Shown here: positions 45,277 through 55,505 of the stretch, piece by piece | Numbering within the stretch: the stretch's first letter is position 1 | How the letters are laid out: each line of letters begins with the position of its first letter | Source of the DNA: Porphyromonas gingivicanis JCM 15907 | Lineage (GTDB): Bacteria > Bacteroidota > Bacteroidia > Bacteroidales > Porphyromonadaceae | Direction of reading: 5' to 3' | DNA length: 64,000 bases | Assembly: GCF_000614585.1 (NCBI RefSeq) | Contig: NZ_BAKX01000001.1 | Span: 310,001 to 374,000 of the forward strand | Program-made: the position numbers and the translations under genes | Notes under the pieces: model-generated | What the model was told of the DNA's origin: nothing | The model's input: the letters and a program-made list of their open reading frames with translations, nothing else | Database searches by the model: none

Positions 45277-46547
45277 TCTTGGCAGATTTATATCCTCCTC
45301 ATTTTGCCCCTCGTGTCTATTTTATGGCGAAGCGATGGCATGAAATGGGGTGGTATGTAGAGTTGGCCACCGAGCATATTACTGAGTGGAGTCAGGCTTC
45401 TCATGGTCTTGTTTTTCAGGAGGTTGTTGATTGTTTTGCAGTACATAGGATACCACTTAGAGAGAAGTACAATTTGTTAGAATCTTTGCAGGAGCTATTC
45501 TTTTTCTCTAAGAGTAGAAAGTTTGAATACGAGGTCGAGAAGAGAGTTGATATAGCCTCTTTTGATGTGTTGGTGGGATTTTCTTATCGTACTTTTCCGC
45601 TTCCTTCGGTCGCTCGACTGGCACAGAAGTATAAAAAGCCCTGTATTATGGATTGTCGAGATATTGTAGAGCAATATCCTCGCTACAAGTTTTTGCCTGT
45701 TTCTAAGGATAATCCTTCTTTTGTGTATAGAAGGTTGTTAGATGTTTTGCGGAGACTATTTATTGTTCAGAGAAATCGGGCTCTATCGAAAGCAACAGCT
45801 ATAACTACCGTTTCTACATGGCATTGCGATAGGTTGAGAGGGTATTTCACAAATCACCCTATACAGCTCTTTTACAATGGATTCGATGGCTCGCTTTTCT
45901 CCCCTCGACATCCTAAGACTAACCTCTTTAGAATTGTCTTTACAGGGCGGATATTGTCAGTGGAGCATGGAGACCCTTTAGCGTTCTTCAAGATATTGAA
46001 TTTGCCAGAACTTTTTCCTCTTCTAAAGTCGGGAAATTTGGAGGTAAGTTGGTATGTAGATGCCCATTCGGAAAAGATATTGCGAAGTCTTTTGAGGCAT
46101 CTCCCAGAAAGTGTGCGTCAAGTACAACGTTTTTACACAATGATACCCTTTCGACAAGTACCCGATGTGTTAGCTAATGCTTCGATTGTGCTACTTTTAG
46201 CACAACCCAAAGGGGCAAAAGGAATTGTCTCTACAAAGATATTTGAAGCTATGGCTATGGAAAAACCTATCTTAATGGTACAGAGTGATAGAGCTATCCG
46301 AAGTGCAATTCTTAAGAAAGCGCAGGCGGGTTGTGCCGTAGAGGAGCAACGGGATGCCATTGAGTTTATCCATAAATATTATGCTTATTGGAAAGAAAAT
46401 GGGTATACTTGTGCCAGAAATCAGAATAAAAGCTATGTAGCAGAGTTTTCTCGCTCAAATATTGGCACGAAATATGCAATGTTTGTAGAGCAGATTATAT
46501 TTGCAGATAGATACAGAGTTATAAAGAATAATGAGGCAACAAAATAA
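45258..46547 (+). CDS. Glycosyltransferase family 4 protein
   Basis: A 429-residue GT-B glycosyltransferase. N-terminal MSRRVLILADLYPPHFAPRVYFMAKRW is the acceptor-side Rossmann start; FYNGFDGSLFSP and FRIVFTGRILSVEHGD mark the entry to the donor domain; KIFEAMAMEKPILM holds the conserved EAMA/ExxxxxKP donor-phosphate motif. No membrane segment is evident, so it would act at the inner face of the membrane. It overlaps both neighbours (19 and 17 bases), which ties it tightly to the deacetylase gene and to the DAHP synthase gene downstream. Confidence 0.88.
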   Translation: MSRRVLILADLYPPHFAPRVYFMAKRWHEMGWYVELATEHITEWSQASHGLVFQEVVDCFAVHRIPLREKYNLLESLQELFFFSKSRKFEYEVEKRVDIASFDVLVGFSYRTFPLPSVARLAQKYKKPCIMDCRDIVEQYPRYKFLPVSKDNPSFVYRRLLDVLRRLFIVQRNRALSKATAITTVSTWHCDRLRGYFTNHPIQLFYNGFDGSLFSPRHPKTNLFRIVFTGRILSVEHGDPLAFFKILNLPELFPLLKSGNLEVSWYVDAHSEKILRSLLRHLPESVRQVQRFYTMIPFRQVPDVLANASIVLLLAQPKGAKGIVSTKIFEAMAMEKPILMVQSDRAIRSAILKKAQAGCAVEEQRDAIEFIHKYYAYWKENGYTCARNQNKSYVAEFSRSNIGTKYAMFVEQIIFADRYRVIKNNEATK

Positions 46548-47604
46548 TTTGAACTCATCTACTATAAAGTTGATAGCAGGTCCTTGTAGTGCCGAGAGCT
46601 ATGAGCAGGTATATGCTACGGCTCAGGGCTTAAAGCCCCTGGCTATTTCCCTATTTCGAGCTGGGCTTTGGAAACCTCGGACACAACCAGGATGCTTTGA
46701 AGGAGTGGGAAAAAAGGGCTTACCTTGGTTGCAAAGTATACAGAAAGATTTTGGATATAAGGTGGCTACAGAAGTGTGCTTGCCCGAACATGCTCGTTTG
46801 GCCCTAGAGGCAGGGATAGATGTTTTGTGGTTAGGAGCTCGTACAGTTTCCAATCCTTACGCTGTACAGAGCATTGCAGAAGTGTTGCGTGCCTCTCAAA
46901 TACCCGTATTGGTAAAGAATCCTATTAGTCCCGACCTTTCTCTTTGGGTAGGAGCTATAGAGCGATTACAAGCTGTAGGTATTTCCAATATCAGTGCTGT
47001 CTTTAGAGGTTTTTCTTCGTATCCAACAGAGAGGTCTTTGTATAGAAATGTTCCCTATTGGAGCATTGTTTTTGAACTTAAACGTATTTTCCCTGATATT
47101 CCTATAATCTGTGATCCCAGTCACATTACTGGTCAGCGTACAGCTGTTGGAGCTATGTGTCAGCGGGCGATAGATTTGGGCTTCGATACCTTAATGGTGG
47201 AATGTCATGTAGAGCCAGAGAAAGCTCTGAGTGATGCAAGACAACAAATAACTCCCCTTGAGTTGTGCGATATAATGACTCATATTACCCCTCGAAATAT
47301 ATCAGTTTCGGAAGATGAGTACTTGAACCGTTTTCGTATACTTCTTTCAGAGGTAGACGAGCATCTTTTTTCAGTATTGGCTCGTAGGATGGCTATCTCT
47401 CGAGAGATTGGTCTCTACAAACAGTCGGCTCAAATCCCTATCTTGCAAGCAGAGCAATTTGCCTCTATCTTACAAGAACGGGCTTCTTGGGGAGAAAACT
47501 TAGGCCTTCAAAGGCAGTTTGTGGAGCATATTATGTCTATCGTACATGAAGAGTCTGTACGTATACAATCAGAAGAAAACAATAAAAATTCATTTAAGAT
47601 ATAA
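46531..47604 (+). CDS. Bifunctional 3-deoxy-7-phosphoheptulonate synthase/chorismate mutase
   Basis: Links the first step of the shikimate pathway to the step that commits chorismate to Phe/Tyr. The first 260 residues are a type I-beta (KDOPS-like) DAHP synthase: LIAGPCSAES, FRAGLWKPRTQPGCFEG, VLWLGARTVSNPYAV, LVKNPISPDL and ICDPSHITGQR. The last 90 residues form a chorismate mutase type II helix bundle (RFRILLSEVDEHLFSVLARRMAISREIGLYK). The mutase domain usually serves as an allosteric sensor for prephenate. Its ATG lies inside the end of the glycosyltransferase gene. Confidence 0.93.
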   Translation: MRQQNNLNSSTIKLIAGPCSAESYEQVYATAQGLKPLAISLFRAGLWKPRTQPGCFEGVGKKGLPWLQSIQKDFGYKVATEVCLPEHARLALEAGIDVLWLGARTVSNPYAVQSIAEVLRASQIPVLVKNPISPDLSLWVGAIERLQAVGISNISAVFRGFSSYPTERSLYRNVPYWSIVFELKRIFPDIPIICDPSHITGQRTAVGAMCQRAIDLGFDTLMVECHVEPEKALSDARQQITPLELCDIMTHITPRNISVSEDEYLNRFRILLSEVDEHLFSVLARRMAISREIGLYKQSAQIPILQAEQFASILQERASWGENLGLQRQFVEHIMSIVHEESVRIQSEENNKNSFKI

Positions 47605-47985
47605 ATGACAAATAAAGCGATTATAAGCATTGGGAGCAATTATGAGCGTACGCAAAATATACAAGCGGCCATTCAACGCTTACAGGCAGATTATCCCGAT
47701 ACGAGATTTTCGACACCCGAGATTACAGATCCTATAGATTTGCCCGAGGGTGCTAAACCCTTTCTTAATCTTGTTGCTGTTATTAAAACAGAGTATTCTC
47801 AAGAGATGTTTATCCAATATCTGAAAATGGTAGAGGAGGAAATGGGTAGAGAAGAACAAGATGAAGAAGAGGGTATTGTGGTCATAGACATTGATTTGAT
47901 TGAGTGGAATGACGAAGTAATTAAACCTCACGATTTGGTACGCCCTTATGTAGTAGCAGGTCTTGAAGAACTTGATGAGTTTTAA
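47605..47985 (+). CDS. folK: FolK-like 6-hydroxymethyl-7,8-dihydropterin pyrophosphokinase
   Basis: A 126-residue protein related to HPPK, which pyrophosphorylates the pterin in folate synthesis. ISIGSNYERTQNIQAAIQRL is the family start and VVIDIDLIEWNDEVIKPHDLVRPYVVAGLEEL its end (the usual R-x-x-DxD metal motif appears here as VIDIDLI). It is 30-40 residues shorter than typical HPPK and lacks much of the loop that binds ATP, so it may be a reduced or altered-function form found in Bacteroidetes. It begins directly at the stop of the DAHP synthase gene. Confidence 0.75.
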   Translation: MTNKAIISIGSNYERTQNIQAAIQRLQADYPDTRFSTPEITDPIDLPEGAKPFLNLVAVIKTEYSQEMFIQYLKMVEEEMGREEQDEEEGIVVIDIDLIEWNDEVIKPHDLVRPYVVAGLEELDEF

Positions 47986-48005
47986 GAGTTAGAGGCGAAT
48001 ATACA

Positions 48006-50272
48006 ATGGCAGACCTTTTCCTAAAAGAACAACCAGAAGCAGCGGTAGATTACTTTTCTGAAGAGGAGAAGAAGCGTCTTTTAGAAGTGTACCGACGCCT
48101 CAAATTTTGTGGGCATTTGGAGTACAACTATAAAGCCTATCGTTCTCTTCTTACCGAGTTACTGCTTAAAGGGTGTTGGAGTAGGGATGAATTTGGCTAT
48201 AATGGGTTACTACGTCATTTAGAGACAGCTCTAATAGCTGTCGAAGAGTTAGGGTTGAGTTCTATATCTGTTTCTGCCATTCTTTTTTATAGAGCCGTTC
48301 TTAAAGAGTTCTATTCTTTACAAGAGGTAGAATGCTTTACCTCGAAAAGTACAGCTGACTTGATTGGTAAGATGCTCCAAACGGAGAAGATTTATATGAG
48401 GCGCGCTTTTTTAGAGGGCGAACTATTTAGAGAACTTCTCCTGTCTGTAGCTGAAGATGCACGGGTTCTGCTTTTGATTATTGCCGATAGACTCTACCGA
48501 ATGCGTACGGCAAAAGACTATCTCCCCCCTGAAAAGAGAAAAGAACAGGCTTTAGAGGTGGGAACTTATTTTCTCCCTCTTATCCACAAACTTGGTCTCT
48601 ATGCTATTAAAGGAGAGTTGGAAGATTTATACCTTAAATACACCGATCCAGATGTATTTTACTGGATTAAAAATAAGTTGGGAGAGACCAAAAAGAACCG
48701 GGAAAAGTATCTTAATAACTTTTTATCTCTGCTGAAAAAACGTCTTGATGCTGGAAGAGCTTCTCGATGGAAATACACTATAAAAGCTCGTACTAAATCA
48801 ATTTATTCCATACACAATAAAATAAAAACCAAAGGGGTAGACTTCGATGGTATTTTTGATTTGACGGCTATTCGTATTATTCTGAACGTGCCATTGAAGC
48901 ATGAGTTAGAAGCCTGTTGGTATATTTATTCCTTAGTTACTGATGCTTTTGAACCTGATATCAAACGTTTGAGAGATTGGATAACTCACCCTAAAGATAA
49001 TGGGTACGAGTCACTACAAATAACGGTTAAGGGACCAGAAGAGCGTTTCGTAGAGGTTCAGATTCGTACTGCCCGTATGGATGAAATAGCGGAGCGAGGT
49101 GTAGCTGCTCATTGGCGTTATAAAGGATTGAAAAGTGAGGGGCAGTTCGATAGCTCTCTAACCTCGGTACGTAAGTTCTTGGAAAAGTCTCCTAATGAAT
49201 CTCGTATATCGGATGAAAAATATCGTATCAAAGCAACTGAATGGATCTTTGTTTTTACTCCTCTTGGGGAGTTGAAAAAACTTCCTGCCCAAGCCACAGT
49301 ACTTGACTTTGCGTTCTCAATTCATGGGAATGTTGGTAGTAGGGCCGTTTCTGCTATTGTAAATGGTCGCAATGTTTCGTTACGAACCCAGTTACATAAT
49401 GGAGACACGGTCAATATCATTACGAGTAAGAATCAATATCCTCGAGAAGACTGGTTGCAGTTTGTAGTTTCCTCTTCTGCTAAAGCTCACATTAGACGTA
49501 AGATAAGGGAACAAAAAGAAAAAGGTCTTGCAACGGCAAGAGAGATGTTAGATAGACGCTTTCGAAATAGAAAGTTGATTTACAATGAACGTATCTTCTT
49601 GCAATTAATCTACAGATGGAAGTACGCTTCTTCGAAGGAGTTTTTTATAGATCTCGGTGAAGGTAAGATAGATATAGCTACCTTTTTGAGCGAGTATGAA
49701 AAAGAGTATGAATTGCAACATAGTGCTTTAGAGAGCCAAGAGGAACAGAGACTTGACGCACCTCTAACTTATGAAGAGGTCAAAACTGGCGATGATGTAA
49801 ACAAGGATAATACCATTACAGGGAAGGGAGATGGATCTGTGGTTATTGTCGATACTAACATTAAAGGTTTAGATTACATCTTGGCCAAATGCTGTAACCC
49901 TCAGTATGGAGACTCCATCGTAGCCTACCCAACTCGTAATGGGATACGCATCCATCGATGCTCTTGTCCCAATATGCCCAATCTTATTGAAAACAATCCC
50001 GAAAAAATATTACCAGCACAGTGGAATGGGTTAGGAGGCAATCCTACTAAAGCCCATATTCATATAGAGGGTATCAATAGTATGGAGTTGGTCTCTCGTA
50101 TTATCTCTCTTTTCAATCATTCCATAGGAATACGCTTACTCTCTTATAATATAAAACCTAACGAAGCTCTGATGTATGGGGAGTTACTGTACAAGCCTTG
50201 CGACCTCATTTGAATGCTTTGCGCAATCGACTTAATGCCTTGTCAGGAATTCATAGTACCCGTATTGCTTAG
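48006..50272 (+). CDS. relA: RelA/SpoT homologue, frameshifted near the C-terminus
   Basis: Makes (p)ppGpp. The HD region is degenerate: the HDxxED motif reads FYRAVLKE (about 95), while ADRLYRMRT is kept, so hydrolase activity is probably lost. Synthetase motifs are intact (KARTKSIYSIHNKIK, DLTAIRII, HPKDNGYESLQ, VEVQIRTARMDEIAE). TGS (WIFVFTPLGELKKLP) and the Cys-rich region (LAKCCNPQYG, RCSCP) follow. The frame stops at 50213, but a one-base insertion at about 50187-50190 continues GELL into VQALRPHLNALRNRL and GIHSTRIA, completing the ACT domain at 50272. Full length is about 755. Confidence 0.9.
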
Positions 50273-50408
50273 TAAAAAACAATATGATGCCATTGTACAG
50301 ATTTCAAAAGTCTGTTATAATGAATATTCTATAAGTCAAAAAAAGGGACTTCTCATAAAACAATCTATGGAGCTCGTTAGTGAGGCTCTTAGACTTGTAT
50401 GTTGATCC

Positions 50409-50783
50409 TTATAGATTACGTCCAATCCACCAAATAATAATAAATAGTGTCATTAGAGCGATGCTTATTTTTGAGTTTATGAAAAGATAGCATTGCTCTG
50501 CCCATTTTTGTTTTTTTCGTATTCGGCCTATATAGAAAAGAAAGAATAGAAAGGGAAGAGAAACAAAGAGTACTGGATTGTAGTGCCATGCCAAGGTAAA
50601 GTTTCCCTGTAGTAAAGAGTGGGTAAATCGAAGAGAACCGCACCCCGGACATTTATAGCCTGTGACTAAAAGGAATGGGCATCGGGGATAAATGGGATAC
50701 TGCTCTGGATTAAAAAAGAAGAGCAGTAGGAGGGCTATGATACCTACTCCGACTGCTCCATATTGTAACAATGTTTTTCTCAT
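50409..50783 (-). CDS. DUF2752 domain-containing membrane protein
   Basis: A small membrane protein of 124 residues from the ATG at 50783 (MRKTLLQYGAVGVGI); a 13-residue upstream extension is less likely. It has three predicted membrane helices. The central CPFLLVTGYKCPGCGSLRFTHSLLQGNFTLAWHYNP is the DUF2752 signature with paired cysteines in CPGCG. Function unknown; the Cys pair and conserved Arg/His suggest a redox- or metal-related role (inference). Last gene of the leuS-yitT unit, 52 bp after yitT. Confidence 0.85.
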   Translation of the reverse strand: MRKTLLQYGAVGVGIIALLLLFFFNPEQYPIYPRCPFLLVTGYKCPGCGSLRFTHSLLQGNFTLAWHYNPVLFVSLPFLFFLFYIGRIRKKQKWAEQCYLFINSKISIALMTLFIIIWWIGRNL

Positions 50784-50835
50784 ACTGAGTGAATTACCCT
50801 TTGGTAATGATACCCACAACAAGAGAGAAAACAGT

Positions 50836-51830
50836 TTATTTTTTTTCTCTTCTCATAGTGTCAAACCCTTCTCCATACACTCCGTGTACGATACCTTCGG
50901 AAACAAAGGCTTTGGGGTCAATTTCACGAACGATTTCCATAAGTTGTTTACGCATACTCTTACGAGCTACCACCATAAGTATTTTGGCGGGGTTTTTGCT
51001 GTATCCTCCTTGTGCTTCGATGATGGTACACCCTCTGTTCAACTTATTGATAATAGCATCGTTGATTTGTTCGTACTTAAGACTATTGATAAAGAATTGG
51101 ATACTCTGCTTGTTGCTATTTAGGAAGAAGTCCATAGTTTGCGCCACAATGATGATTTCGACGAAAGAATAAGCCAACTTACCTAAAGCCATACCCCAGG
51201 GCATCCCTTTTGCGTAGTGGCTCACAAGGCATCCACTGACAACAATCACAGCATCTACCATTATCATAGCACGACCTAAAGAGATGTTTTTATACTTGTT
51301 GATGATGGCTACAATGACATCGGTACCTCCTGTAGAACCATTGACAGAGAAGACGAGACCCAAACCTAAACCGCAGAGCATAGAGCCTAATACGAGAGCT
51401 AAGAAAGGCTCTTCGGCGCTTAATAAAGGGCCTACGTTGGGAACTAATTCTTTGAGCCAGGGCCATATTTTGGCATAAACTTCAGAATCAGCAGGGGTAA
51501 AAAGTGCTTGACCTATGGGGAAGGTTACAAAAATCATTCCTACTCCGATAGCGGTGTGTACGGTAAATTTCCACCCCAAGAATACAAGAGCTAAGACCAA
51601 AAGCCCCACATTGATAATGTTGTAAGGGATAGTAGCTGGAATGTCTGTTGCAATCTGAATAATGGTAGTAATACCAGCTAAGCCTCCTGAGGTAATTTCT
51701 TGAGAAAGAATGAAGCGGTCCAGCCAAGGGTATAACAAAGAACGCCTAAAAACATTGTAAGAAGCTCTTTGGCTAATTCCAAAGATTTATTCTTACGAGG
51801 GGTAAGTTGCATAGTTGCTGCGTGTGACAT
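50836..51830 (-). CDS. YitT family membrane protein (DUF161-DUF2179), interrupted by a one-base frameshift
   Basis: Predicted inner-membrane transporter-like protein of unknown substrate. The true start is the ATG at 51830 (MSHAATMQLTPRKNKSLELA); its frame contains one membrane helix (LLTMFLGVLCYTLGW) and is lost at about 51717-51722. Adding one base joins LGWT to RFILSQEITSGGLAGITTII and five further membrane helices, including VNGSTGGTDVIVAIINKY. The C-terminal 85 residues are the cytoplasmic DUF2179 domain (RGCTIIEAQGGYSKNPAKILMVV). Restored length is about 331. It follows leuS by 38 bp. Confidence 0.88.
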
Positions 51831-51868
51831 ACAATAAAATGCTTGTTATTAAAGTATTAAAGGATATT

Positions 51869-54651
51869 TCAAAAAACGATATTTACAATACGCCCTGGTA
51901 CGACGATAATCTTCTTAGGAGTTTTATCTTCTAACCACTTTTCCGTATCAGGAGCTTCCAAAGCTATCTTTTCGACCTCTTCTTTGGAAGTGTCGGCTGG
52001 GAGAGTAAGGGTAAATCGTACTTTACCATTAAAGCTAACGGGGTATTTAACTGTGTTTTCTACAAGATATTTCTCTTCGAATTTGGGCCATTCTGCCGTA
52101 ACGATAGAGCACTCTGCTTCGTGCATTTTTTGATATAAAAATTCGGTAAGATGCGGAGCAAAGGGAGAGAGCACAATCAAAAGTGGTTCTAAAATTTGCT
52201 TTGATGTGGTTTTTTGCTGTTGAAGCTCTCCTACACAGATCATAAAAGCCGACACAGAAGTATTGAAAGAGAATTGTTCTATATCTTGACCTACTTTGCG
52301 GATGAGTTTGTGCAGAGAGCGTAACTCTTCATTAGTAGGAGCAATGTCAGTAACTTTCCAAGTTTCATCTTGATAGAATAGACCGATTAACTTTTTTAGG
52401 AAGCGGTGTACGCCATCAATTCCCTTGGTATCCCATGGCTTGCTTTGCTCCAAGGGACCAAGGAACATTTCATATAGACGTAACGTATCTGCTCCATAGT
52501 TGCGCACGATGTCGTCTGGGTTTACCACGTTGAACATTGATTTGCTCATCTTTTCTACCGCCCAACCGCAAACGTAGGTACCATCCTCTTCCAGAACAAA
52601 CTCTGCGGTGGCAAACTCAGGACGCCACTTTCGGAAGGCTTCTAAATCCAAAACATCGTTGTGTACGATGTTTACATCTACGTGAATTTCTGTTGTTTCG
52701 TATGCCTCCTTTTTCCCTAAAGTAACGAAGGTGTTGGTGTCTTTGATGCGATACACAAAGTTCGAACGTCCTTGTATCATACCCTGATTGACCAGCTTAC
52801 GGAAAGGTTCGTCCTCACAGACAACCCCTAAGTCAAAGAGAAATTTGTTCCAAAAACGGCTGTATATCAAGTGCCCTGTAGCATGTTCTGTTCCTCCGAT
52901 GTAGAGGTCTACCTGTCGCCAATACTCATTTTTCTCTTTACCCACTAAAGCATGCTCGTTGTGTGGGTCCATATAGCGGAGGTAGTAAGCACTACTACCC
53001 GCAAAGCCTGGCATAGTACTTAACTCATATGGGTAGCCCTCTTTAGTGTGCCAGTTGTTGGCTCTTCCTAAAGGAGGTTCACCACTTTCGGTAGGCAAGA
53101 AAGAGTCTATAGCAGGCAGTTGTAAAGGTAACTGCTCATCTGAAAGTAGGGTAGGAATTCCTTCTTTATAGTATATGGGGAAGGGTTCGCCCCAATAGCG
53201 TTGACGGCTAAAAGTAGCATCTCGGAGACGGAAGTTTACTTTGACGTCTCCTAAGCTCTGCTCCTTAATGTAATTGTTCATTTTGGCAATTGCTCCTTAA
53301 CAGAAAGGTTGTTAATAAGAGGAGAGTTGATTAACTTACCTGCTTTGCTGGGTTTAGCCTCTTGCCAAGTAATTGGATTACTCGCCTCTTCTCCTTCGGG
53401 TACTACTACTTGTACAATGGGGAGGTTAAAGTGACGTGCAAAAGAAAAATCTCGTGTGTCATGTGCGGGAACAGCCATAATAGCACCCGTACCATACCCT
53501 GCCAAAACATAATCGCTGGTCCAGATAGGTATGAGCTCTTTCGTGATAGGGTGCTCTGCATAGGCACCTGTGAATACTCCTGTAACCTTACGCTCTGCCA
53601 TACGCTCTCTTTCTGTTTTGCGTTTGGTAGCCATAAGATATTCGGCAACAGCTTCTTGCTGTTCAGACGTAACTACGCGTTCTAATAATTCACTCTCAGG
53701 AGCTAAAACAATGAAAGAGACCCCATAAATTGTATCAGGACGAGTGGTGAAGACGGTCAAATGCTCTTCGATAGAGGGGAGGAAAAAGTTAATCTCTGCT
53801 CCTTCTGACCGACCAATCCAATTGCGTTGAGTCTCTTTGAGAGACTCCGTCCATTCCAAAGTTTCTAAACTTTTCAATAGACGCTCGGCATAGGCAGAGA
53901 TGCGCAAGCACCATTGTTTCATTTTGCGTTGCTCTACTGGGTGTCCGCCACGCAGGCTTAAACCTTCGCTCACCTCATCATTGGCAAGCACTGTACCTAA
54001 AGCAGGACACCAGTTTACAATAGATTCACCCAAGTAAGCCAAGCGATAGTGCATTAAAATATCACTCTTTTCATGCTCGGAGTAGCTTTTCCATTCTTGT
54101 GCTGTAAAAGAACATTCTTCTCCGCAAAAAGCAGATATACCTTTGCTACCATGCTCTTCGAAATGTGCCACAAGGGCTTCTATAGGACGTGCCTTTTGTA
54201 AAGAGATGTCGTAGAAACTTTCAAAAAGTCGGGCAAATACCCATTGCGTCCATTTATAGTAACTGGGGTCGCTGGTGCGGAACTCTCTGCTCCAATCGTA
54301 GCTAAAGCCAATTTTTTCAAGCTGTTCGCGATAACGCTTTATGTTGATATCGGTGGTAACCTCAGGGTGTTGTCCTGTTTGTATAGCATACTGCTCGGCA
54401 GGCAGTCCAAAGGCATCATACCCCATAGGGTGGAGCACTTCAAAACCTTTCAACCTTTTGTAGCGAGAGAAAATATCGGAGGCGATGTACCCTAAAGGAT
54501 GTCCCACATGAAGTCCCGCCCCAGAGGGGTAGGGAAACATATCTAAAACGTAGAAGGGTGGACGTCCGCTTTGTTCAGAAACTTTGTAAATCTCTTTTTC
54601 GCGCCAGAAAGATTGTATTTGGGCTTCTATATCAGAAAATTTATATTCCAT
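51869..54651 (-). CDS. leuS: Leucyl-tRNA synthetase, interrupted by a one-base frameshift
   Basis: Charges tRNA-Leu. The N-terminal frame (54651-53278) has the class I HIGH motif as [12 protein letters not shown], the zinc-less connective region and the CP1 editing domain ([24 protein letters not shown]). The C-terminal frame (from 53281) carries [34 protein letters not shown], the KMSKS loop and the anticodon-binding domain. The frames overlap by ATGA at the AAAA run 53281-53284; one extra A joins KEQLPK to MNNYIKEQ with perfect family alignment, about 927 residues. A split two-subunit enzyme is formally possible. Confidence 0.93.
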
Positions 54652-54845
54652 AGGGGTGAACTCGTTAGCTTAGCTACAATGTTTTTTACTGTAATTTTTA
54701 TTTACCCAATAGAAAAGGGTTGTCTCGACTTCTTGAGAAAGCTACGAGAGATCTCTTTTTTGGTGGCTTTGGATAATAGGGGATATCGAGATGTCGAGGT
54801 TGAGAATCGAAGAAATAACGGACAATATGTTGGTAACTTCAACTT

Positions 54846-54938
54846 TCAATAACGACAGAGCAAATAGCCTATTATGCAACAACCTAAATATAGGGTAGGT
54901 ACGATTTTATACCAAAGAGGTGGAGTGAAAGTAAGCAT
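54846..54938 (-). CDS. Possible 30-residue leader peptide or small membrane protein
   Basis: ATG at 54938 begins MLTFTPPLWYKIVPTLYLG, then a hydrophobic CCIIGYLLCRY end and a TGA. It is the first long-enough frame on the leuS transcript and has six leucines in 30 residues using six different codon types mixed. It might act in leucine-dependent attenuation or be an unrelated membrane peptide; no alternative terminator/antiterminator pair is obvious. Confidence 0.2.
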   Translation of the reverse strand: MLTFTPPLWYKIVPTLYLGCCIIGYLLCRY

Positions 54939-55023
54939 TATAATTCCCTTATTTACAGAGGAGAGTGCTACCGCCCTCTCCTTACTTTCCTTGTCTCTTT
55001 GACTAAAATCTAAAATCCGACTG

Positions 55024-55053
55024 CAAAGGTACTCAAAAGAGAGCATTATTCAA
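55024..55053 (-). promoter_or_regulatory. leuS: Promoter of leuS-yitT-DUF2752
   Basis: On the minus strand, TTG (55051-55053), 19 bases, then TACCTTTG (55024-55031), a good -33/-7 pair. Confidence 0.6.
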
Positions 55054-55410
55054 GCTATATAGCTCTATATCTATCGGAAAGCATTCTATAGTATAGAGCT
55101 TTTTGTGGTATTAGGAATATTAAAGTTATGGCATCTACTCGGAGACCTTTACGTTAGTTTCTGCTTTTCTTCTTACTAATACACAGAGTTATTTTCTCTA
55201 CCATAGTAGTTAAATTACTCTCTTTCGCAGTGCCCGAAAGGTATAATGGCTACTAGCAAAACCCTCTGTCATTTATGTTTCAACCATTAATCCTTAGCAG
55301 AGAAACCTATGTACCTTTTGAAATTGCTGCATATACCTACCTCCACTGGTCTATCTTACATTGTATGAAGTTCAAAAAGCAATATCCACCCTCTTACAGA
55401 TAAAATAAAA

Positions 55411-55453
55411 AGAGAGCAACCCTATATCCTCCAAAGGAAATGGATTGCTCTCT
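55411..55453 (-). terminator. Rho-independent terminator of the C10 protease gene
   Basis: Minus-strand stem of twelve pairs, AGAGAGCAATCC (55442-55453) with GGGTTGCTCTCT (55411-55422), closed with wobbles, followed by TTTTTATTTTAT. It lies 52 bases after the stop at 55506. Confidence 0.75.
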
Positions 55454-55505
55454 ATTGCTTTTGACTTTCGTTATAGTCTATCTAATAGCTTTATACTGGA
55501 ATTTT

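Larger units (their letters stand above)
54652..55410. other. Long leader and intergenic region upstream of leuS
   Basis: About 760 bp. A minus-strand promoter lies at 55024-55053, so leuS would have a leader of about 370 bases, long for this genome. The leader contains a 30-codon hydrophobic frame (54846-54938). The stretch from 55054 to 55410, between the promoter and the C10 protease terminator, shows no gene or RNA I can support. Confidence 0.45.

Noticed and set aside
50214-50405. 63-codon ORF after rsh
   Set aside because: Its first third overlaps the restored rsh C-terminus in another frame; the rest lacks an ATG and any recognisable feature.
54571-54852. 93-codon + strand ORF over the leuS start
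   Set aside because: Antisense to leuS and its leader, with no promoter or homology; a shadow frame.
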